Positions 1 to 9,136 are shown, counted from the stretch's first letter. The stretch: DNA of 64,000 nt from Acidobacteriota bacterium (GCA_026394055.1 JAPKYZ010000092.1:124001-188000), one strand, 5' to 3'. Made by a program: numbers and translations. The notes: generated from the letters alone by a model not told the origin.

Positions 1-1022
1 TTTACTCCGGTATCGCGCGCTCCATTCAACCCGGATTCCACGATTCCTGCGTGTACGGTGGCAAGCCGCTCGGTCGCGGCGGCAATCGTTGACCCTTTCC
101 TGACGCGTCCGATCACGAGTGCATTTCTGTTCCCAGCCCGGACCTCCGCCGACAGCGGTGTCCATAACTGTGGTGGTCCGCCGGGCAGCATCAGACTCTG
201 GCTCTCGGATGTTTGAACGTTGAACCTCGCCGGCATCACGCCAATTACGACGTGCGGGCGTCCGCCCAGAACGAGCTGGGTTCCCAGCACCTGGTCGTTG
301 CCTCCGAGGCGATTCCGCCAGAAGCCTTCGCTCAAAACGACCACGGCGGATCCACCGGCCGCATCGTCAGCCGGTGCTAGACGCCGGCCGAGTACCGGCA
401 GTACGCCTAGAGCCTCGAATACTCCTGATGTCGCCTCCTGACCTCGAATCACTTCCGCTCCGGCGTTCGCCTGCAACACGAAAGACGAATCGACATACGC
501 GCCCAGTGACTCGAATCCGGTGTCCGCGTTTTGCCACTCAAACAATACCGGTGCCTTCGGGTCCATCAGATCCGAGCCCGTCCGCACGAACTTTTTCGCC
601 GAGGTCTGCCAGATCCGCGCCAGCCGCTCCGGTTCCGGGTAAGGCAGCGGCCGCAGCAGTACGCTTTCCACCACGCTGTAAACCGCCGTTGTCGCCCCGA
701 TTGCCAACGCGATCATCGACACGACTGTCAGGGCTATCCCGGGACTCTTCGCCAGCGATCGAATTGTGTGCCGTACGTCCTGGCCCAGATCCTCGACAAA
801 TCTTACGCGGCGCATATCGCGGCATTCCTCCTTGGCGACATCGATCGAGCCAAACTGGCGCTTCGCCTCAAGGCGAGCCTCGGTTGGGTCCATTCCATTC
901 GCGAGCAACTGCTTGACTAATTGGCTGACGTGGATCTCAATCTCGCGGTCCAGCTCGCTCTCGCGCTTGCCGCGCCAGAGCAGGGATTTCAGCCGATTTC
1001 CGAGGATTCGAATTCGACGCAT
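1..1022 (-). CDS. ADOP-type ABC transporter permease (MacB/FtsX-like), N-terminal part
   Basis: Reading the minus strand from an ATG at 1022 gives an open frame that runs off the left edge, about 340 residues. The first 80 residues are charged and soluble (KRESELDREIEIHVSQLV, then MDPTEARLEAKRQFG), which is the prefix domain typical of acidobacterial duplicated orphan permeases. A transmembrane segment follows (GIALTVVSMIALAIGATTAV), then the MacB-type periplasmic region with LLRPLPYPEPERLARIW. Such permeases are inner-membrane proteins thought to work in efflux or lipoprotein transport; the substrate cannot be read. The start lies one base after the PadR stop (TAGCATG), so the two genes form an operon. 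The C-terminal domain is outside the window. Confidence 0.85.
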   Translation of the reverse strand, partial: MRRIRILGNRLKSLLWRGKRESELDREIEIHVSQLVKQLLANGMDPTEARLEAKRQFGSIDVAKEECRDMRRVRFVEDLGQDVRHTIRSLAKSPGIALTVVSMIALAIGATTAVYSVVESVLLRPLPYPEPERLARIWQTSAKKFVRTGSDLMDPKAPVLFEWQNADTGFESLGAYVDSSFVLQANAGAEVIRGQEATSGVFEALGVLPVLGRRLAPADDAAGGSAVVVLSEGFWRNRLGGNDQVLGTQLVLGGRPHVVIGVMPARFNVQTSESQSLMLPGGPPQLWTPLSAEVRAGNRNALVIGRVRKGSTIAAATERLATVHAGIVESGLNGARDTGV

Positions 1023-1023
1023 G

Positions 1024-1353
1024 CTAGGCACTCGCAATCAGGAGTTCAACCGCCGACGAAAGCCGCTTCCAGCTGTGCAACTCCCGTTCCAGTTGCTTCT
1101 TGCCTTCCCTCGTCAAGGCATAAAGCTTCGCCGGCCGGCCCAGGTCGGAGTCCTTCCATGTTGCGGTGAGCCACCCCTGTTGCTCCAGGCGGTGGAGCGC
1201 GGGGTACAAAGATCCTTGCCCTACAGACAGGACCTCGCCGGAAAGCACTTGGATCTTTTTGGCAATACCCCAGCCATGGAGCGGCTCTTGCCAAATAGTC
1301 TGGAGAATCAGTAGATCCAGCGTTCCCTGGAGCAGGTCGGACGGCTTGGGCAT
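1024..1353 (-). CDS. PadR-family transcriptional regulator
   Basis: A 109-residue PadR winged-helix protein. The N-terminus LLQGTLDLLILQTI, the central HGWGIAKKI and the wing region GQGSLYPALHRLEQQGWL are family hallmarks, followed by GRPAKLYALTREGKK. It is one-domain length, as usual for the short PadR type found before ADOP permeases in acidobacteria. It is the first gene of a pair with the permease, one base apart. By family behaviour it probably represses its own operon and is released by a small ligand. Two direct repeats just upstream (1360-1392) are candidate operator sites. Confidence 0.92.
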   Translation of the reverse strand: MPKPSDLLQGTLDLLILQTIWQEPLHGWGIAKKIQVLSGEVLSVGQGSLYPALHRLEQQGWLTATWKDSDLGRPAKLYALTREGKKQLERELHSWKRLSSAVELLIASA

Positions 1354-1359
1354 TGCGAC

Positions 1360-1392
1360 ACCTCGACAATCAACAAAGATACCTCGACTATC
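1360..1392 (-). promoter_or_regulatory. Direct repeats upstream of the padR gene, possible operator
   Basis: On the plus strand ACCTCGACAATC (1360-1371) and ACCTCGACTATC (1381-1392) are near-identical and begin 21 bases apart, two helical turns. They lie immediately upstream of the PadR start codon. The position suggests a binding site for PadR itself; this is inference from spacing only. Confidence 0.35.
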
Positions 1393-1576
1393 GACAATCG
1401 GTCAAGCGGGTGCCAAGATCCGCACTGACGGCGCTATGCCAGATAATCTTGAAAGCGACAGCGTCTTTGGATGGGGTACCAATGTCCCGCAACATAATGT
1501 GTGTTATCGGCACTGTCCTGCCGAGCCGTACCGCCCACTTGCACCAGACCAGACTGATTTGGAATCCTAGAAGTCG

Positions 1577-1987
1577 ATGTCTCAAACCACTGCCCTGGAC
1601 CCGCAAGCTATCCGCACGAAGAACGGACTCTCCCCGGTGCCTGCCGCCTCTGAAGGTCTCTCGCGCAATCGCGTCCCCAATGGAACCTTTGGCTTCACCA
1701 GCGCACCCGGCGAGCCCGACGGCGGCCTGTACAGCAAACAGATCTTCCAATCATTTGAGATTCACAAATTGGCCGACGGCTCCATCCAGATCCTCGGCTA
1801 TGTCACCGCCCAGGAGGCGGAGATGTTCCACGGCGGCCTGCAGACGCTGGATGTCCACATGTACCCGGCCGTTCGGGAGGCCGCCGACACACTGATCTCG
1901 CTCCCCTGGGCCCGCATCCGCCGTTCCCTCCCCGTCAGCCGCATCGACGGCAACTACCTGCCGGTCACCATCGCTCCCCTCCCATGA
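1577..1987 (+). CDS. Conserved hypothetical protein
   Basis: A 136-residue soluble protein not recognised as any known family. The first 60 residues are rich in Pro, Gly and Ser and probably disordered. The middle (FEIHKLADGSIQILGYVTAQEAEMF) looks like a short beta-rich fold. There is no signal peptide or membrane segment. Its stop overlaps the start of the next gene (ATGA at 1984-1987), so the two are probably translated together. It is transcribed away from the PadR operon. Confidence 0.6.
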   Translation: MSQTTALDPQAIRTKNGLSPVPAASEGLSRNRVPNGTFGFTSAPGEPDGGLYSKQIFQSFEIHKLADGSIQILGYVTAQEAEMFHGGLQTLDVHMYPAVREAADTLISLPWARIRRSLPVSRIDGNYLPVTIAPLP

Positions 1988-2538
1988 GCTCCACGCGCGG
2001 CACCCCGTCGGTCGGCGAAGTCTTGCGTGAACTGGCCACCCATCCCGCTCGCTATTTTCTGGGCGGCTGGAACTGGAAGTCCGCCGCGGTCAGCGGCTTG
2101 CTGCGCGCGGCGATCTTTTTCGCCACCACCTTCACGGCGGGCTTGAAGGCCGCCCTCGCCGCCCTGACCATTGAAGCTGCCTACCGCATCGTCGCCTCCG
2201 GCTTCTACGGCGTGGCCGCCCAAGCGCTCCGCCACGCCCGTCCCCAGTGGCAGGCCGCGACGCTGGTGATGGTGGTTCTCCCCATCTTGATCCAGGCCCT
2301 GGAACTGGCCGTCCACTGGCTGGCCGGCACACCCCATCTGTGGCGTGGCGTCATCGTCTCCACCATCGTCGCCGCCTTCTCCTCGCTGTTCAGCTGGTTC
2401 GCCATGCAACGCGGAGCCTTCCTGGTGGGCGACGAAGCCCGCCCCTTCTGGGACGACATAAAGCGCTACCCGGCGCTGCTGGTGGAGTTTCTCCTGGCCG
2501 GGCCGAAATGGCTGTGGGGTGCCGTCGCCGGGCGTTGA
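1984..2538 (+). CDS. Hypothetical multi-pass membrane protein
   Basis: A 184-residue protein with about four hydrophobic segments, near residues 35-55, 58-80, 93-115 and 120-145, so probably an inner-membrane protein. The family is not recognised. It overlaps the preceding small gene by four bases, which suggests the two products work together. No catalytic motif is visible. Confidence 0.6.
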   Translation: MSSTRGTPSVGEVLRELATHPARYFLGGWNWKSAAVSGLLRAAIFFATTFTAGLKAALAALTIEAAYRIVASGFYGVAAQALRHARPQWQAATLVMVVLPILIQALELAVHWLAGTPHLWRGVIVSTIVAAFSSLFSWFAMQRGAFLVGDEARPFWDDIKRYPALLVEFLLAGPKWLWGAVAGR

Positions 2539-2608
2539 TCAACGCGCTTACTCGATCGTCACCCAAGATTGATAGGAAGTACACAAACGCTTGCTAGCCT
2601 AGTCGCCA

Positions 2609-3496
2609 ATGCGCTTGCTAGCCATATTCCTCCCGATCCTGGCGTTTGCCCAGACCCCTTCGCTCAGCATTGTCCTCACCAATGACGACGGCTACCAGGC
2701 CCCTGGCATCGCCATCGTCCGCGGAGCACTGCAACAGGCCGGACATCGCGTCACCGTGGTCGCTCCCCGCGTTGATCAGAGCGGCAAGGGCATGTCCTTC
2801 TTCACCAGCAGCACCGCCCGCCTGAACGTTGCCTACGACACGACGCTCAATTCCTGGCACGTCGACGGAACCCCGGTGGACGCGGTCCGTGTCGCGCTGG
2901 AAGTCCTGCAATTGAAACCCGACGTCGTGATCAGCGGAGCCAACTTTGGCGAAAACCTGGGCGTCATCGCCAACTCGTCCGGCACCGTCGGAGCTGCTAT
3001 CTGGTCGATCAACGCCGGTGTCCCGGGCATCGCCGTCTCCGCCGGGTTGAACTTCCGTGAAGCCACCATGAACCCGCCCTTCCCCTCGACGATCACCGCC
3101 ATGCAGAAGTCGGCCGAATGGATCGTCATCCTGCTGGCTCGCCTGCAGCAGACCCGCCGCGCCGGTGAGCCGTTGATGCCGGAAGGTGCTGGCTTTAACG
3201 TCAACTTCCCCGCCGTCGACACCCCCGGTGGCCCCGCCATGACCGCCCTCAGCCGCGGCTACAACACACTTTCGCTCAATCTCCGCGCCGCCCCCGGCTT
3301 CTCCACCACCACCGGTGGCGACGTCGTCCTCGCCGCCGGCCCCTCCGGCCCCGCCCCCGACTCGCTCGACAAGATCAACGACGCCGAGATGTTCGCCAAA
3401 GGCTACGCCACCATCACCCCCCTGGGTGGTGACTGGACCTCCGCCCTGTCCGTCATGCAGCAACTCCGCAAGCGGCTGACGCCCACGGTTGAATAG
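2609..3496 (+). CDS. surE: Exported SurE-like 5'/3'-nucleotidase
   Basis: A 295-residue SurE-family metal-dependent phosphatase. The metal-binding motif TNDDGYQAPGI lies at about residues 24-34, and the conserved VVISGANFGENLG and SGTVGAA segments follow. Unlike cytoplasmic SurE it begins with a signal peptide (MRLLAIFLPILAFAQ), so it probably acts outside the cytoplasm on nucleotides or other phosphate esters. The C-terminal SurE region is less conserved. It follows the membrane protein by 70 bases and may be its own unit. The symbol marks family membership rather than proven orthology. Confidence 0.85.
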   Translation: MRLLAIFLPILAFAQTPSLSIVLTNDDGYQAPGIAIVRGALQQAGHRVTVVAPRVDQSGKGMSFFTSSTARLNVAYDTTLNSWHVDGTPVDAVRVALEVLQLKPDVVISGANFGENLGVIANSSGTVGAAIWSINAGVPGIAVSAGLNFREATMNPPFPSTITAMQKSAEWIVILLARLQQTRRAGEPLMPEGAGFNVNFPAVDTPGGPAMTALSRGYNTLSLNLRAAPGFSTTTGGDVVLAAGPSGPAPDSLDKINDAEMFAKGYATITPLGGDWTSALSVMQQLRKRLTPTVE

Positions 3497-3523
3497 TTGG
3501 TACTAAGGGGTGGACTGCCTAGC

Positions 3524-3742
3524 TCACCGGCTATAGAGCTCGTCGCGCGTCCAGGTGATCTCAGCCGCCGGGAAGCGAGTAGTCAGCAATCGATGCTTCG
3601 CCTGCCGCCGCGCCGAAGCCTGATCTACCTGCGCCTCCAAAAGCTGACGCACTATCTCGTTGACGTTGGTATGCCGATCCGCCGCCAGCTTGCGCGCATC
3701 CTTTAGCAGCCCAGCGTCGATCAAGAGCCTCAAATTCGCCAC
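3524..3742 (-). CDS. Ribbon-helix-helix antitoxin-like protein, no partner toxin
   Basis: A 72-residue protein with the layout of VapB-type antitoxins: an N-terminal strand MANLRLLID, a helix pair (LLKDARKLAADRHTNVNEIVRQLLEA), and a C-terminal tail ending ITWTRDELYSR, close to the TWTRDEL tail of PIN-toxin antitoxins. The toxin would normally follow on the same strand, but 30 bases downstream lies the end of the convergent SurE gene. It is therefore an orphan in this window. Confidence 0.6.
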   Translation of the reverse strand: MANLRLLIDAGLLKDARKLAADRHTNVNEIVRQLLEAQVDQASARRQAKHRLLTTRFPAAEITWTRDELYSR

Positions 3743-3802
3743 GCCCTAAGCGTAGCGCGCGACCCGTCATGATGCCACTCCAAAGCCACACCACAGATAA
3801 CA

Positions 3803-3833
3803 AAGGGCGGCCACTCTCGCGAGTGCCGCCCTT
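3803..3833 (-). terminator. Hairpin after the aconitase gene
   Basis: AAGGGCGG (3803-3810) pairs with CCGCCCTT (3826-3833). An inner CACTC/GAGTG pairing around a TCGC loop lengthens the stem, with one bulged base. It lies 30 bases beyond the aconitase stop. It has no clear U-tract, which is common in GC-rich genomes. Confidence 0.55.
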
Positions 3834-3863
3834 CCCTACTGCCGTCTATCTAAAGCGCTGCGC

Positions 3864-6530
3864 TTACGCCTTCACCGCCGCCGCCGCAGCCACTTGCCGC
3901 AGCACGAACGGCAGAATGCCGCCGTTGCGGTAGTAGTCGATCTCCACCGGCGTGTCGATCCGCACCTTCACCGCAAACGTCTTCACCGAACCGTCGGCCG
4001 CCGTGGCGGTTACAGTCGTCCGCTTATCACTCGCCAACGCCTCCGCCAGCCCCGTCAGCGAGAACGTCTCCTCGCCAGTCAGGCCCAGCGATTCCCTGCT
4101 CTCGCCATCGGCGAACTCGCACGGCAGCACGCCCATACCCACCAGGTTCGACCGGTGGATACGCTCAAAGCTCTCGGCGATGACAACCTGGACGCCCAGC
4201 AACATCGTGCCCTTGGCCGCCCAATCGCGGGACGAACCGGAGCCATACTCCTTGCCCGCCAAAATCACCAGCCCCACGCCATCCTGCTGATACTTCATCG
4301 AAGCATCGTAGATCGACATCTGCTCGCCATCCGGCAGGTGCCGCGTAAAGCCGCCTTCAACACCGGGCACCAACTGGTTTTTCAGCCGGATGTTGGCGAA
4401 CGTCCCGCGCACCATTACTTCATGGTTGCCGCGACGCGCGCCATAGCCGTTATAGTCCTGCGGAGCCACGCCCAGCGACGTCAAATACTGGCCCGCCGGC
4501 ACGTCCTTCTTGAACGATCCCGCCGGAGAAATGTGGTCCGTCGTGATCGAATCGCCCAGCACCGCCAGCGCCCGCAAATTCTCGAACGTGGGCAGCGGAG
4601 CCTTCGGGTCCGCCATCGCGTCAAAGTACGGAGGCCGCCGGATGTAGGTCGATTCCGGATCCCAGTCGAACATGTCGCCCTTCGGCGTCTTCATGTTCCG
4701 CCACTGCTCCGTGCCCTCGAACACCTCCGCGTACTCCTTGCGGAAGATCTCCTGAGTGACAAACGCACCCACCGCCTCAGCGATCTCTTCGTGCGTCGGC
4801 CAGATATCCTTCAGATACACCGGAGCACCATCTTTGCCCATGCCCAGCGGCTCAGTCGTCAGGTCGATATCCACCCGACCCGCCAGCGCATACGCCACCA
4901 CCAGCGGCGGCGACGCCAGATAGTTCGCCTTCACCTGAGCATTCACGCGCCCTTCAAAGTTCCGGTTGCCCGACAGCACCGCCGCCACGGTCAGCTTCTC
5001 ATCGGCCACCGCCTTCGACACCGCCTCCGGCAAGGGACCCGAGTTACCAATGCAAGTCGTGCAGCCATAACCCACTAAGTTGAACTTCAGCGCATCGAGA
5101 TAAGTCTGCAAGCCCGAATCGGTGAGATAGTCCGTCACCACCTTCGAACCCGGCGCTAGCGACGTCTTCACCCAGGGCTTCGAAGTGAGACCCTTCTCAA
5201 CGGCCTTCTTGGCGACCAAGCCCGCGCCGATCATCACGCTGGGGTTCGAGGTATTCGTGCACGACGTAATCGCGGCAATGACGACACTGCCGTCGCTCAC
5301 CTGCGTGTCCACGCCATCCATCACAATCGGAGCCGACTTCACCGCCCCGCCCAGCACTTCCACGAAGTTCGCCTTCACGTTCGGCAGCTCAATCCGGTCC
5401 TGCGGACGCTTCGGACCAGCCAGTGACGGAACGACGGTGCTCAGATCCAGGCTCAGCGTATCCGTGTATTCCGGATCGGGCGAATCAGCCGTCAGGAACA
5501 GGCCCTGCTCCTTCGCATACGCCTCGGTCAGCGCAATCGTTTCCGCCGGACGGTTCGACAAGCGCATATACGCCAGCGCCTGCTCATCAATCGGGAAGAA
5601 GCCAATCGTCGCGCCGTACTCAGGAGCCATGTTGGCGATCGTCGCGCGATCCGCCAGCGGCAAGTTCAGCACGCCCGGACCGTAGAACTCGACAAACTTG
5701 CCGACCACGCCGCGCTTGCGCAGCATCTGCGTGACGGTCAACACCAAGTCGGTGGCCGTCGCGCCCGCGGCCAACTTGCCGGTCAGCTTAAAGCCAATCA
5801 CCTGCGGCAGCAGCATCGAAATCGGCTGACCCAGCATGCAGGCCTCGGCCTCAATGCCGCCCACACCCCAGCCCACCACACCCAGGCCGTTGATCATCGT
5901 CGTGTGCGAATCGGTGCCCACCACGGAATCCGGGTACGCCACGCCATCGCGCGAAAACGTCACGGAGGCCAAGTACTCCAGGTTCACCTGGTGCACAATG
6001 CCCGTGCCGGGAGGCACCGCACGGAAGTTCGAGAAATTCGCCTGCGCCCACCGCAGCAGCGCATAGCGCTCATGGTTGCGCTGGAACTCGAGCAGCACAT
6101 TCAAATCGAACGCATCCGCCGTGCCGTAGTTGTCCACCTGCACCGAGTGGTCAATCACCAGATCAACCGGAATCAGCGGATTGGCCAACTTCGGGTCCGC
6201 GCCCATCTTCACCAGCGCATCGCGCATGGCGGCAATGTCAGCCACGCAAGGAACGCCGGTAAAATCCTGCAGGATCACGCGCGCCGGCCGGAAATTGATC
6301 TCCTGCGCCACCGCACTGCGGTCCCACCGGGCCACGTACTCAATGTCGGACTTGCGCACGGTCACGCCATCTTCGGACCGCAACAAGTTCTCCAGCAGTA
6401 CGCGGATGGAATAGGGAATCCGCGAAAGCGAAAAGCCCGCCTGCTCAAGAGCCGCCAGGCGATAAATCTGATGCACCGAACCGCCAACATTCAACGTCGC
6501 GGCCGAGCCAAAGGAATTCAAACTGGGCAT
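3864..6530 (-). CDS. acnA: Aconitate hydratase (AcnA type)
   Basis: An 888-residue aconitase of the AcnA/IRP1 type that interconverts citrate and isocitrate in the TCA cycle. The 4Fe-4S ligands are visible as one Cys in [10 protein letters not shown] and two in [13 protein letters not shown]. The N-terminal catalytic segment DHSVQVD and the substrate-binding [14 protein letters not shown] are present. The C-terminal swivel domain carries [14 protein letters not shown] and the substrate loop [13 protein letters not shown]. The length matches the family. It is monocistronic, with a hairpin downstream at 3803-3833. Confidence 0.97.
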   Translation of the reverse strand: MPSLNSFGSAATLNVGGSVHQIYRLAALEQAGFSLSRIPYSIRVLLENLLRSEDGVTVRKSDIEYVARWDRSAVAQEINFRPARVILQDFTGVPCVADIAAMRDALVKMGADPKLANPLIPVDLVIDHSVQVDNYGTADAFDLNVLLEFQRNHERYALLRWAQANFSNFRAVPPGTGIVHQVNLEYLASVTFSRDGVAYPDSVVGTDSHTTMINGLGVVGWGVGGIEAEACMLGQPISMLLPQVIGFKLTGKLAAGATATDLVLTVTQMLRKRGVVGKFVEFYGPGVLNLPLADRATIANMAPEYGATIGFFPIDEQALAYMRLSNRPAETIALTEAYAKEQGLFLTADSPDPEYTDTLSLDLSTVVPSLAGPKRPQDRIELPNVKANFVEVLGGAVKSAPIVMDGVDTQVSDGSVVIAAITSCTNTSNPSVMIGAGLVAKKAVEKGLTSKPWVKTSLAPGSKVVTDYLTDSGLQTYLDALKFNLVGYGCTTCIGNSGPLPEAVSKAVADEKLTVAAVLSGNRNFEGRVNAQVKANYLASPPLVVAYALAGRVDIDLTTEPLGMGKDGAPVYLKDIWPTHEEIAEAVGAFVTQEIFRKEYAEVFEGTEQWRNMKTPKGDMFDWDPESTYIRRPPYFDAMADPKAPLPTFENLRALAVLGDSITTDHISPAGSFKKDVPAGQYLTSLGVAPQDYNGYGARRGNHEVMVRGTFANIRLKNQLVPGVEGGFTRHLPDGEQMSIYDASMKYQQDGVGLVILAGKEYGSGSSRDWAAKGTMLLGVQVVIAESFERIHRSNLVGMGVLPCEFADGESRESLGLTGEETFSLTGLAEALASDKRTTVTATAADGSVKTFAVKVRIDTPVEIDYYRNGGILPFVLRQVAAAAAVKA

Positions 6531-6609
6531 GGGTTACCTCTATGGTAGCGCTGTGGAGCGAGGCCCCCAAACCGGCTAATCCCCACCGGGCTTTGAGCCA
6601 CCCGCTGCT

Positions 6610-6636
6610 GAGCCGCGCGCGTAAGCAAGCGGTCTC
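6610..6636 (+). repeat. REP-like repeat, type A, 3' of the transposase gene
   Basis: This 27-base repeat reads GAGCCGCG, CGCGTAAGCAA, GCGGTCTC. It has the same sequence, with one change, as the copy at 7324-7350, and the two bracket the transposase gene in the same orientation. CCGC and GCGG can form a short stem. Confidence 0.7.
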
Positions 6637-6675
6637 CCCCAGCAACGAACCATTGCCCCATAACCGCTTCCCACC

Positions 6676-7170
6676 TCAAACCACATCCCCAAAGAAAACC
6701 GCCATCGGCTCACCTTGCTGCTCCACCACATACCGGATCGCGTGACGAACATCCTGGTCCTTCCACAACCATCGCGTACTGCCATGCCGCGCCCACCGTC
6801 GCTGGCCTGATCTACCACCATCCACCCGGTTCAATGCACGGCTGGAGTAGGCCTTGAAGTCATTCATCACCTTCTCCGGCGGCGCTTCGGCTTCGACAAC
6901 AACATGTACATGATTGGTCCGGACATGCGCGGCCAGTAGATTCCACCCTCTCTGAGCACATACTTCCGTGAGCGCTCGGAGCACGATCTCACGGCTCTGG
7001 CTATCCATCTCGTACGGAGTTTCCTGCATACTGCCGCGCTCCGCTTGAGCAAGTAGCGGGTCGGCTCCAAGCGTCCGGCCGCCGAATAGATTGTGGTACC
7101 GGTCCACCGATCCGGACTCATCCCAGTGGACGCGTGCTCCATAACCGGTGAAAGTGATGAAGTACCTCAT
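6676..7170 (-). CDS. IS200-like (Y1/HUH) transposase, REP-associated type
   Basis: A 164-residue single-domain Y1 transposase. The HUH metal motif is HVH at residues 87-89 (RTNHVHVVVEA) and the likely nucleophile is Tyr108 in KAYSSRALN. The C-terminus (RWLWKDQDVRHAIRYVVEQQ) fits the family. It lacks IS200 ends but sits between two REP-like repeats (6610-6636 and 7324-7350), the arrangement of REP-associated tyrosine transposases, which are domesticated enzymes that nick REP DNA. It looks intact. Relatives of the repeat occur elsewhere in the window. Confidence 0.85.
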   Translation of the reverse strand: MRYFITFTGYGARVHWDESGSVDRYHNLFGGRTLGADPLLAQAERGSMQETPYEMDSQSREIVLRALTEVCAQRGWNLLAAHVRTNHVHVVVEAEAPPEKVMNDFKAYSSRALNRVDGGRSGQRRWARHGSTRWLWKDQDVRHAIRYVVEQQGEPMAVFFGDVV

Positions 7171-7323
7171 TCGAATATCCTGAATGCCGGGACAGCGGCG
7201 GTAGACAGTTACGCTGGCGTACCACTCCCTGACGGTCGTGGCTCAGTACCCGACAGGCCACACCTATCAGCCTGCCACACCCCCCGCCCCGGTGCGTTAG
7301 CAGCCCACGGCGCACCGACTACA

Positions 7324-7350
7324 GAGCCGCGCGCGTCAGCAAGCGGTCTC
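7324..7350 (+). repeat. REP-like repeat, type A, 5' of the transposase gene
   Basis: Reads GAGCCGCG, CGCGTCAGCAA, GCGGTCTC and differs from the copy at 6610-6636 by one base. It lies about 150 bases upstream of the transposase start. The gap 7171-7370 holds nothing else recognisable. Confidence 0.7.
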
Positions 7351-7370
7351 CGGGCTCTCCCACCCGCCGC

Positions 7371-7685
7371 TCACAGATCCGCTGGCTCAGCGTGAGTACG
7401 CTCTCGCTCAATCACAAAATCCGGCCCAATCAAACCGGACGTCCGTAGAAAAGAAAGCACTTCCACCAAACTCATCCGCTGATTCGCTTGACCTTGCACC
7501 GGAGGTGGGACATCGGGTGCCGGATCGCATTCACGGATCAGTTCATCCAACCGGTAGCGCCGCCGTGAGACCTTGTCTTCAACGCCAGCCAACTTGGCCA
7601 GCCAAGCCTCAAGCGTAAGCCCTTCGGCAGCCGCCCGAGCCTGCAAGGCAGCAGCCTGTTGGTCCGGAATTTGCAGGGTTGTCAT
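7371..7685 (-). CDS. Antitoxin-like protein, orphan
   Basis: A start at ATG 7685 is preferred because AGGAAG lies seven bases upstream; this gives 104 residues. The N-terminal half (MTTLQIPDQQAAALQARAAA, then LTLEAWLAKLA) is a ribbon-helix-helix DNA-binding region. RRRYRLDELIRECDP matches the toxin-neutralising segment (RYxLxELxxxCDP) common in antitoxins of MazF or VapC partners. The last 35 residues do not resemble the usual tail, so the end may be fused or altered. No toxin gene lies next to it. Confidence 0.55.
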   Translation of the reverse strand: MTTLQIPDQQAAALQARAAAEGLTLEAWLAKLAGVEDKVSRRRYRLDELIRECDPAPDVPPPVQGQANQRMSLVEVLSFLRTSGLIGPDFVIERERTHAEPADL

Positions 7686-7817
7686 GCCTGTTCTTCCTAA
7701 GAATACTCCAAGCCGAATCCCGCCTGGAACAAAGGGGCACAAGTCGCGGGTTAGCCTGCTCCCGGTTCCGCGTGGGCTTCGGGTCTGCCATACAGACTCG
7801 ACTGCTATTGACTCGCA

Positions 7818-7827
7818 CCCCCCCCCC
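7818..7827. repeat. Run of ten C residues upstream of a secreted protein gene
   Basis: A homopolymer of ten C residues lies about 80 bases upstream of the start at 7907. Such tracts are prone to slippage and could alter promoter spacing. A sequencing-length error is also possible. Confidence 0.5.
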
Positions 7828-7906
7828 GGGTGTAGAATCCAGCTTGGCTAACTCTGACTTGTGCCGTCGACGAGGTGAGATTGAGCCACTATTGGAGGAC
7901 TTTCTG

Positions 7907-8758
7907 ATGAAACGTTACAACGTTGCGCTGGTCGGCCTTTTGTTCGCCACCGCTCTCTTTGCTCAGACTGATCAGTCAACGATAAGCGAATCCCGTGTTC
8001 AGCCGCTTGCGGCAATGGGCACACAGGTCTTCCCCCAGGCCATTGAGCTCCAGGGTTTTGAATATGTCGTACCCGAGTTGATTATTGGCGGAGAGTGGAC
8101 AACCACCATCAAGCTGACCAACCGCGGGAGGACAGCAATCCCTCCGACGAATGTGCTCTTCATCGACAACAATGGCAATCCATTGTTGGCAACCTTTCAG
8201 ACTTCCAGTGGGAATACCGTAACTGACTCTGGGTTTAGCTTTTCCCTGTCAATCGGTGGAATAATAGAGATCCCCTTCACAGGAACAAGCACTGTGAGAT
8301 TCGGCTATGCCACAGTTGCCTGCAATGCGAATGGCTGTGGAACTCCCGGACTTTACGGTGAAGCAACCCTCAGAAACCGGAACCCGACCCGGCCCGCCGA
8401 CTTTGAGTCGGTCTTCCCGCTGGAAGCCCCCGCCACCTTACAATACATGCTGTTCGACGGAAGGGCGGGTTTCACGACCGTCTTGTACCTTGTCAATAGC
8501 AGCCCGTCTTCGCAGACAGTCACTCTTGACGTCTTCGATAATAGAAACAATATCCTTCGAACCGTACCCATACCAATGGGACGGCAAACTTCACAGATAC
8601 TAAGCCTTCATGGCGATCTGGCTCCAGAGACTGTTGGTATCCAAGGAACGCTTCGAATAAGAAGTGCGGGCCCAAGCGTGTTCGTTACGGTCACTGGTTT
8701 ACGAATCAATCCGTTGAATAGCTTTACGCCAATCAGAGCGTTTGTTCCGTCGAACTAA
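7907..8758 (+). CDS. Secreted protein of unknown function
   Basis: ATG 7907 is chosen because GGAGGA lies seven bases upstream and a clear signal peptide follows (MKRYNVALVGLLFATALFAQ), giving 283 residues. The frame stays open well upstream but without a credible start. The mature protein is rich in Thr, Asn and Gly and appears all-beta, with two similar halves each containing a TTxxLTN or TTVLYLVN strand; it could be two immunoglobulin-like domains. There is no catalytic motif. It resembles uncharacterised secreted proteins of Solibacter relatives. Base composition is lower in GC than its neighbours. Confidence 0.75.
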   Translation: MKRYNVALVGLLFATALFAQTDQSTISESRVQPLAAMGTQVFPQAIELQGFEYVVPELIIGGEWTTTIKLTNRGRTAIPPTNVLFIDNNGNPLLATFQTSSGNTVTDSGFSFSLSIGGIIEIPFTGTSTVRFGYATVACNANGCGTPGLYGEATLRNRNPTRPADFESVFPLEAPATLQYMLFDGRAGFTTVLYLVNSSPSSQTVTLDVFDNRNNILRTVPIPMGRQTSQILSLHGDLAPETVGIQGTLRIRSAGPSVFVTVTGLRINPLNSFTPIRAFVPSN

Positions 8759-8792
8759 AACCTCTCGGTGGTCTTTGATCGTTGTAGTCTGC

Positions 8793-8835
8793 CGCAAAGC
8801 CGCCGAGGCGCAAAGATACCCTTGGCGGCTTTGCG
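8793..8835. repeat. Imperfect inverted repeat, CGCAAAGCCGCC type
   Basis: CGCAAAGCCGCCGAG (8793-8807) pairs with CTTGGCGGCTTTGCG (8821-8835) with one mismatch. It follows the secreted protein gene by 35 bases and could act as its terminator. Similar 'gcaaagccgcc' repeats are known in gaps of several other phyla. Confidence 0.5.
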
Positions 8836-8889
8836 ACTTGGCGGGATACCCATCGCCCAGGCATCGAAGAAATCCGCCACAATATCGAT

Positions 8890-9096
8890 ATGCGCCAAGT
8901 CCTCCTCCATCGTGGTGAAGACGGTTTCTGGGTGGCCGAATGCCCGAGTCTGCCGGGATGTGTCTCGCAAGGGGCGGATCAGCAAGTGGCACTCGAAAAC
9001 ATCATGGAAGCCATCTCCGCCTACATCGCCGCTCTGGAAGGTGACAATCTGGCGGTCCCCGAAGAGCAGTTCGGCGCTTATCAGTTCATTGTGTGA
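8890..9096 (+). CDS. HicB-like antitoxin domain protein, orphan
   Basis: A 68-residue protein with the HicB/UPF0150 fold: VLLHRGEDGFWVAECPSLPGCVSQGADQ, then a helix LENIMEAISAYIAAL. It lacks a C-terminal DNA-binding extension and no HicA gene lies beside it. It is followed 40 bases later by the MazE-like gene. The upstream sequence is open in frame, so a longer form is conceivable, but 8890 is the only good ATG. Confidence 0.7.
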   Translation: MRQVLLHRGEDGFWVAECPSLPGCVSQGADQQVALENIMEAISAYIAALEGDNLAVPEEQFGAYQFIV

Positions 9097-9136
9097 TCAG
9101 CCACACAGCCTGATAGACTTCGGAAAGGAGAGCGTA

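Noticed and set aside
2618-3463. A 281-residue minus-strand frame opposite the SurE-like gene
   Set aside because: It has Gly/Val/Asp-rich shadow composition, and the plus strand carries the TNDDG motif.
6676-7170. A complete IS200/IS605 insertion sequence
   Set aside because: There is no tnpB gene and no recognisable left or right IS end; the flanking repeats suggest a domesticated RAYT-type gene instead.
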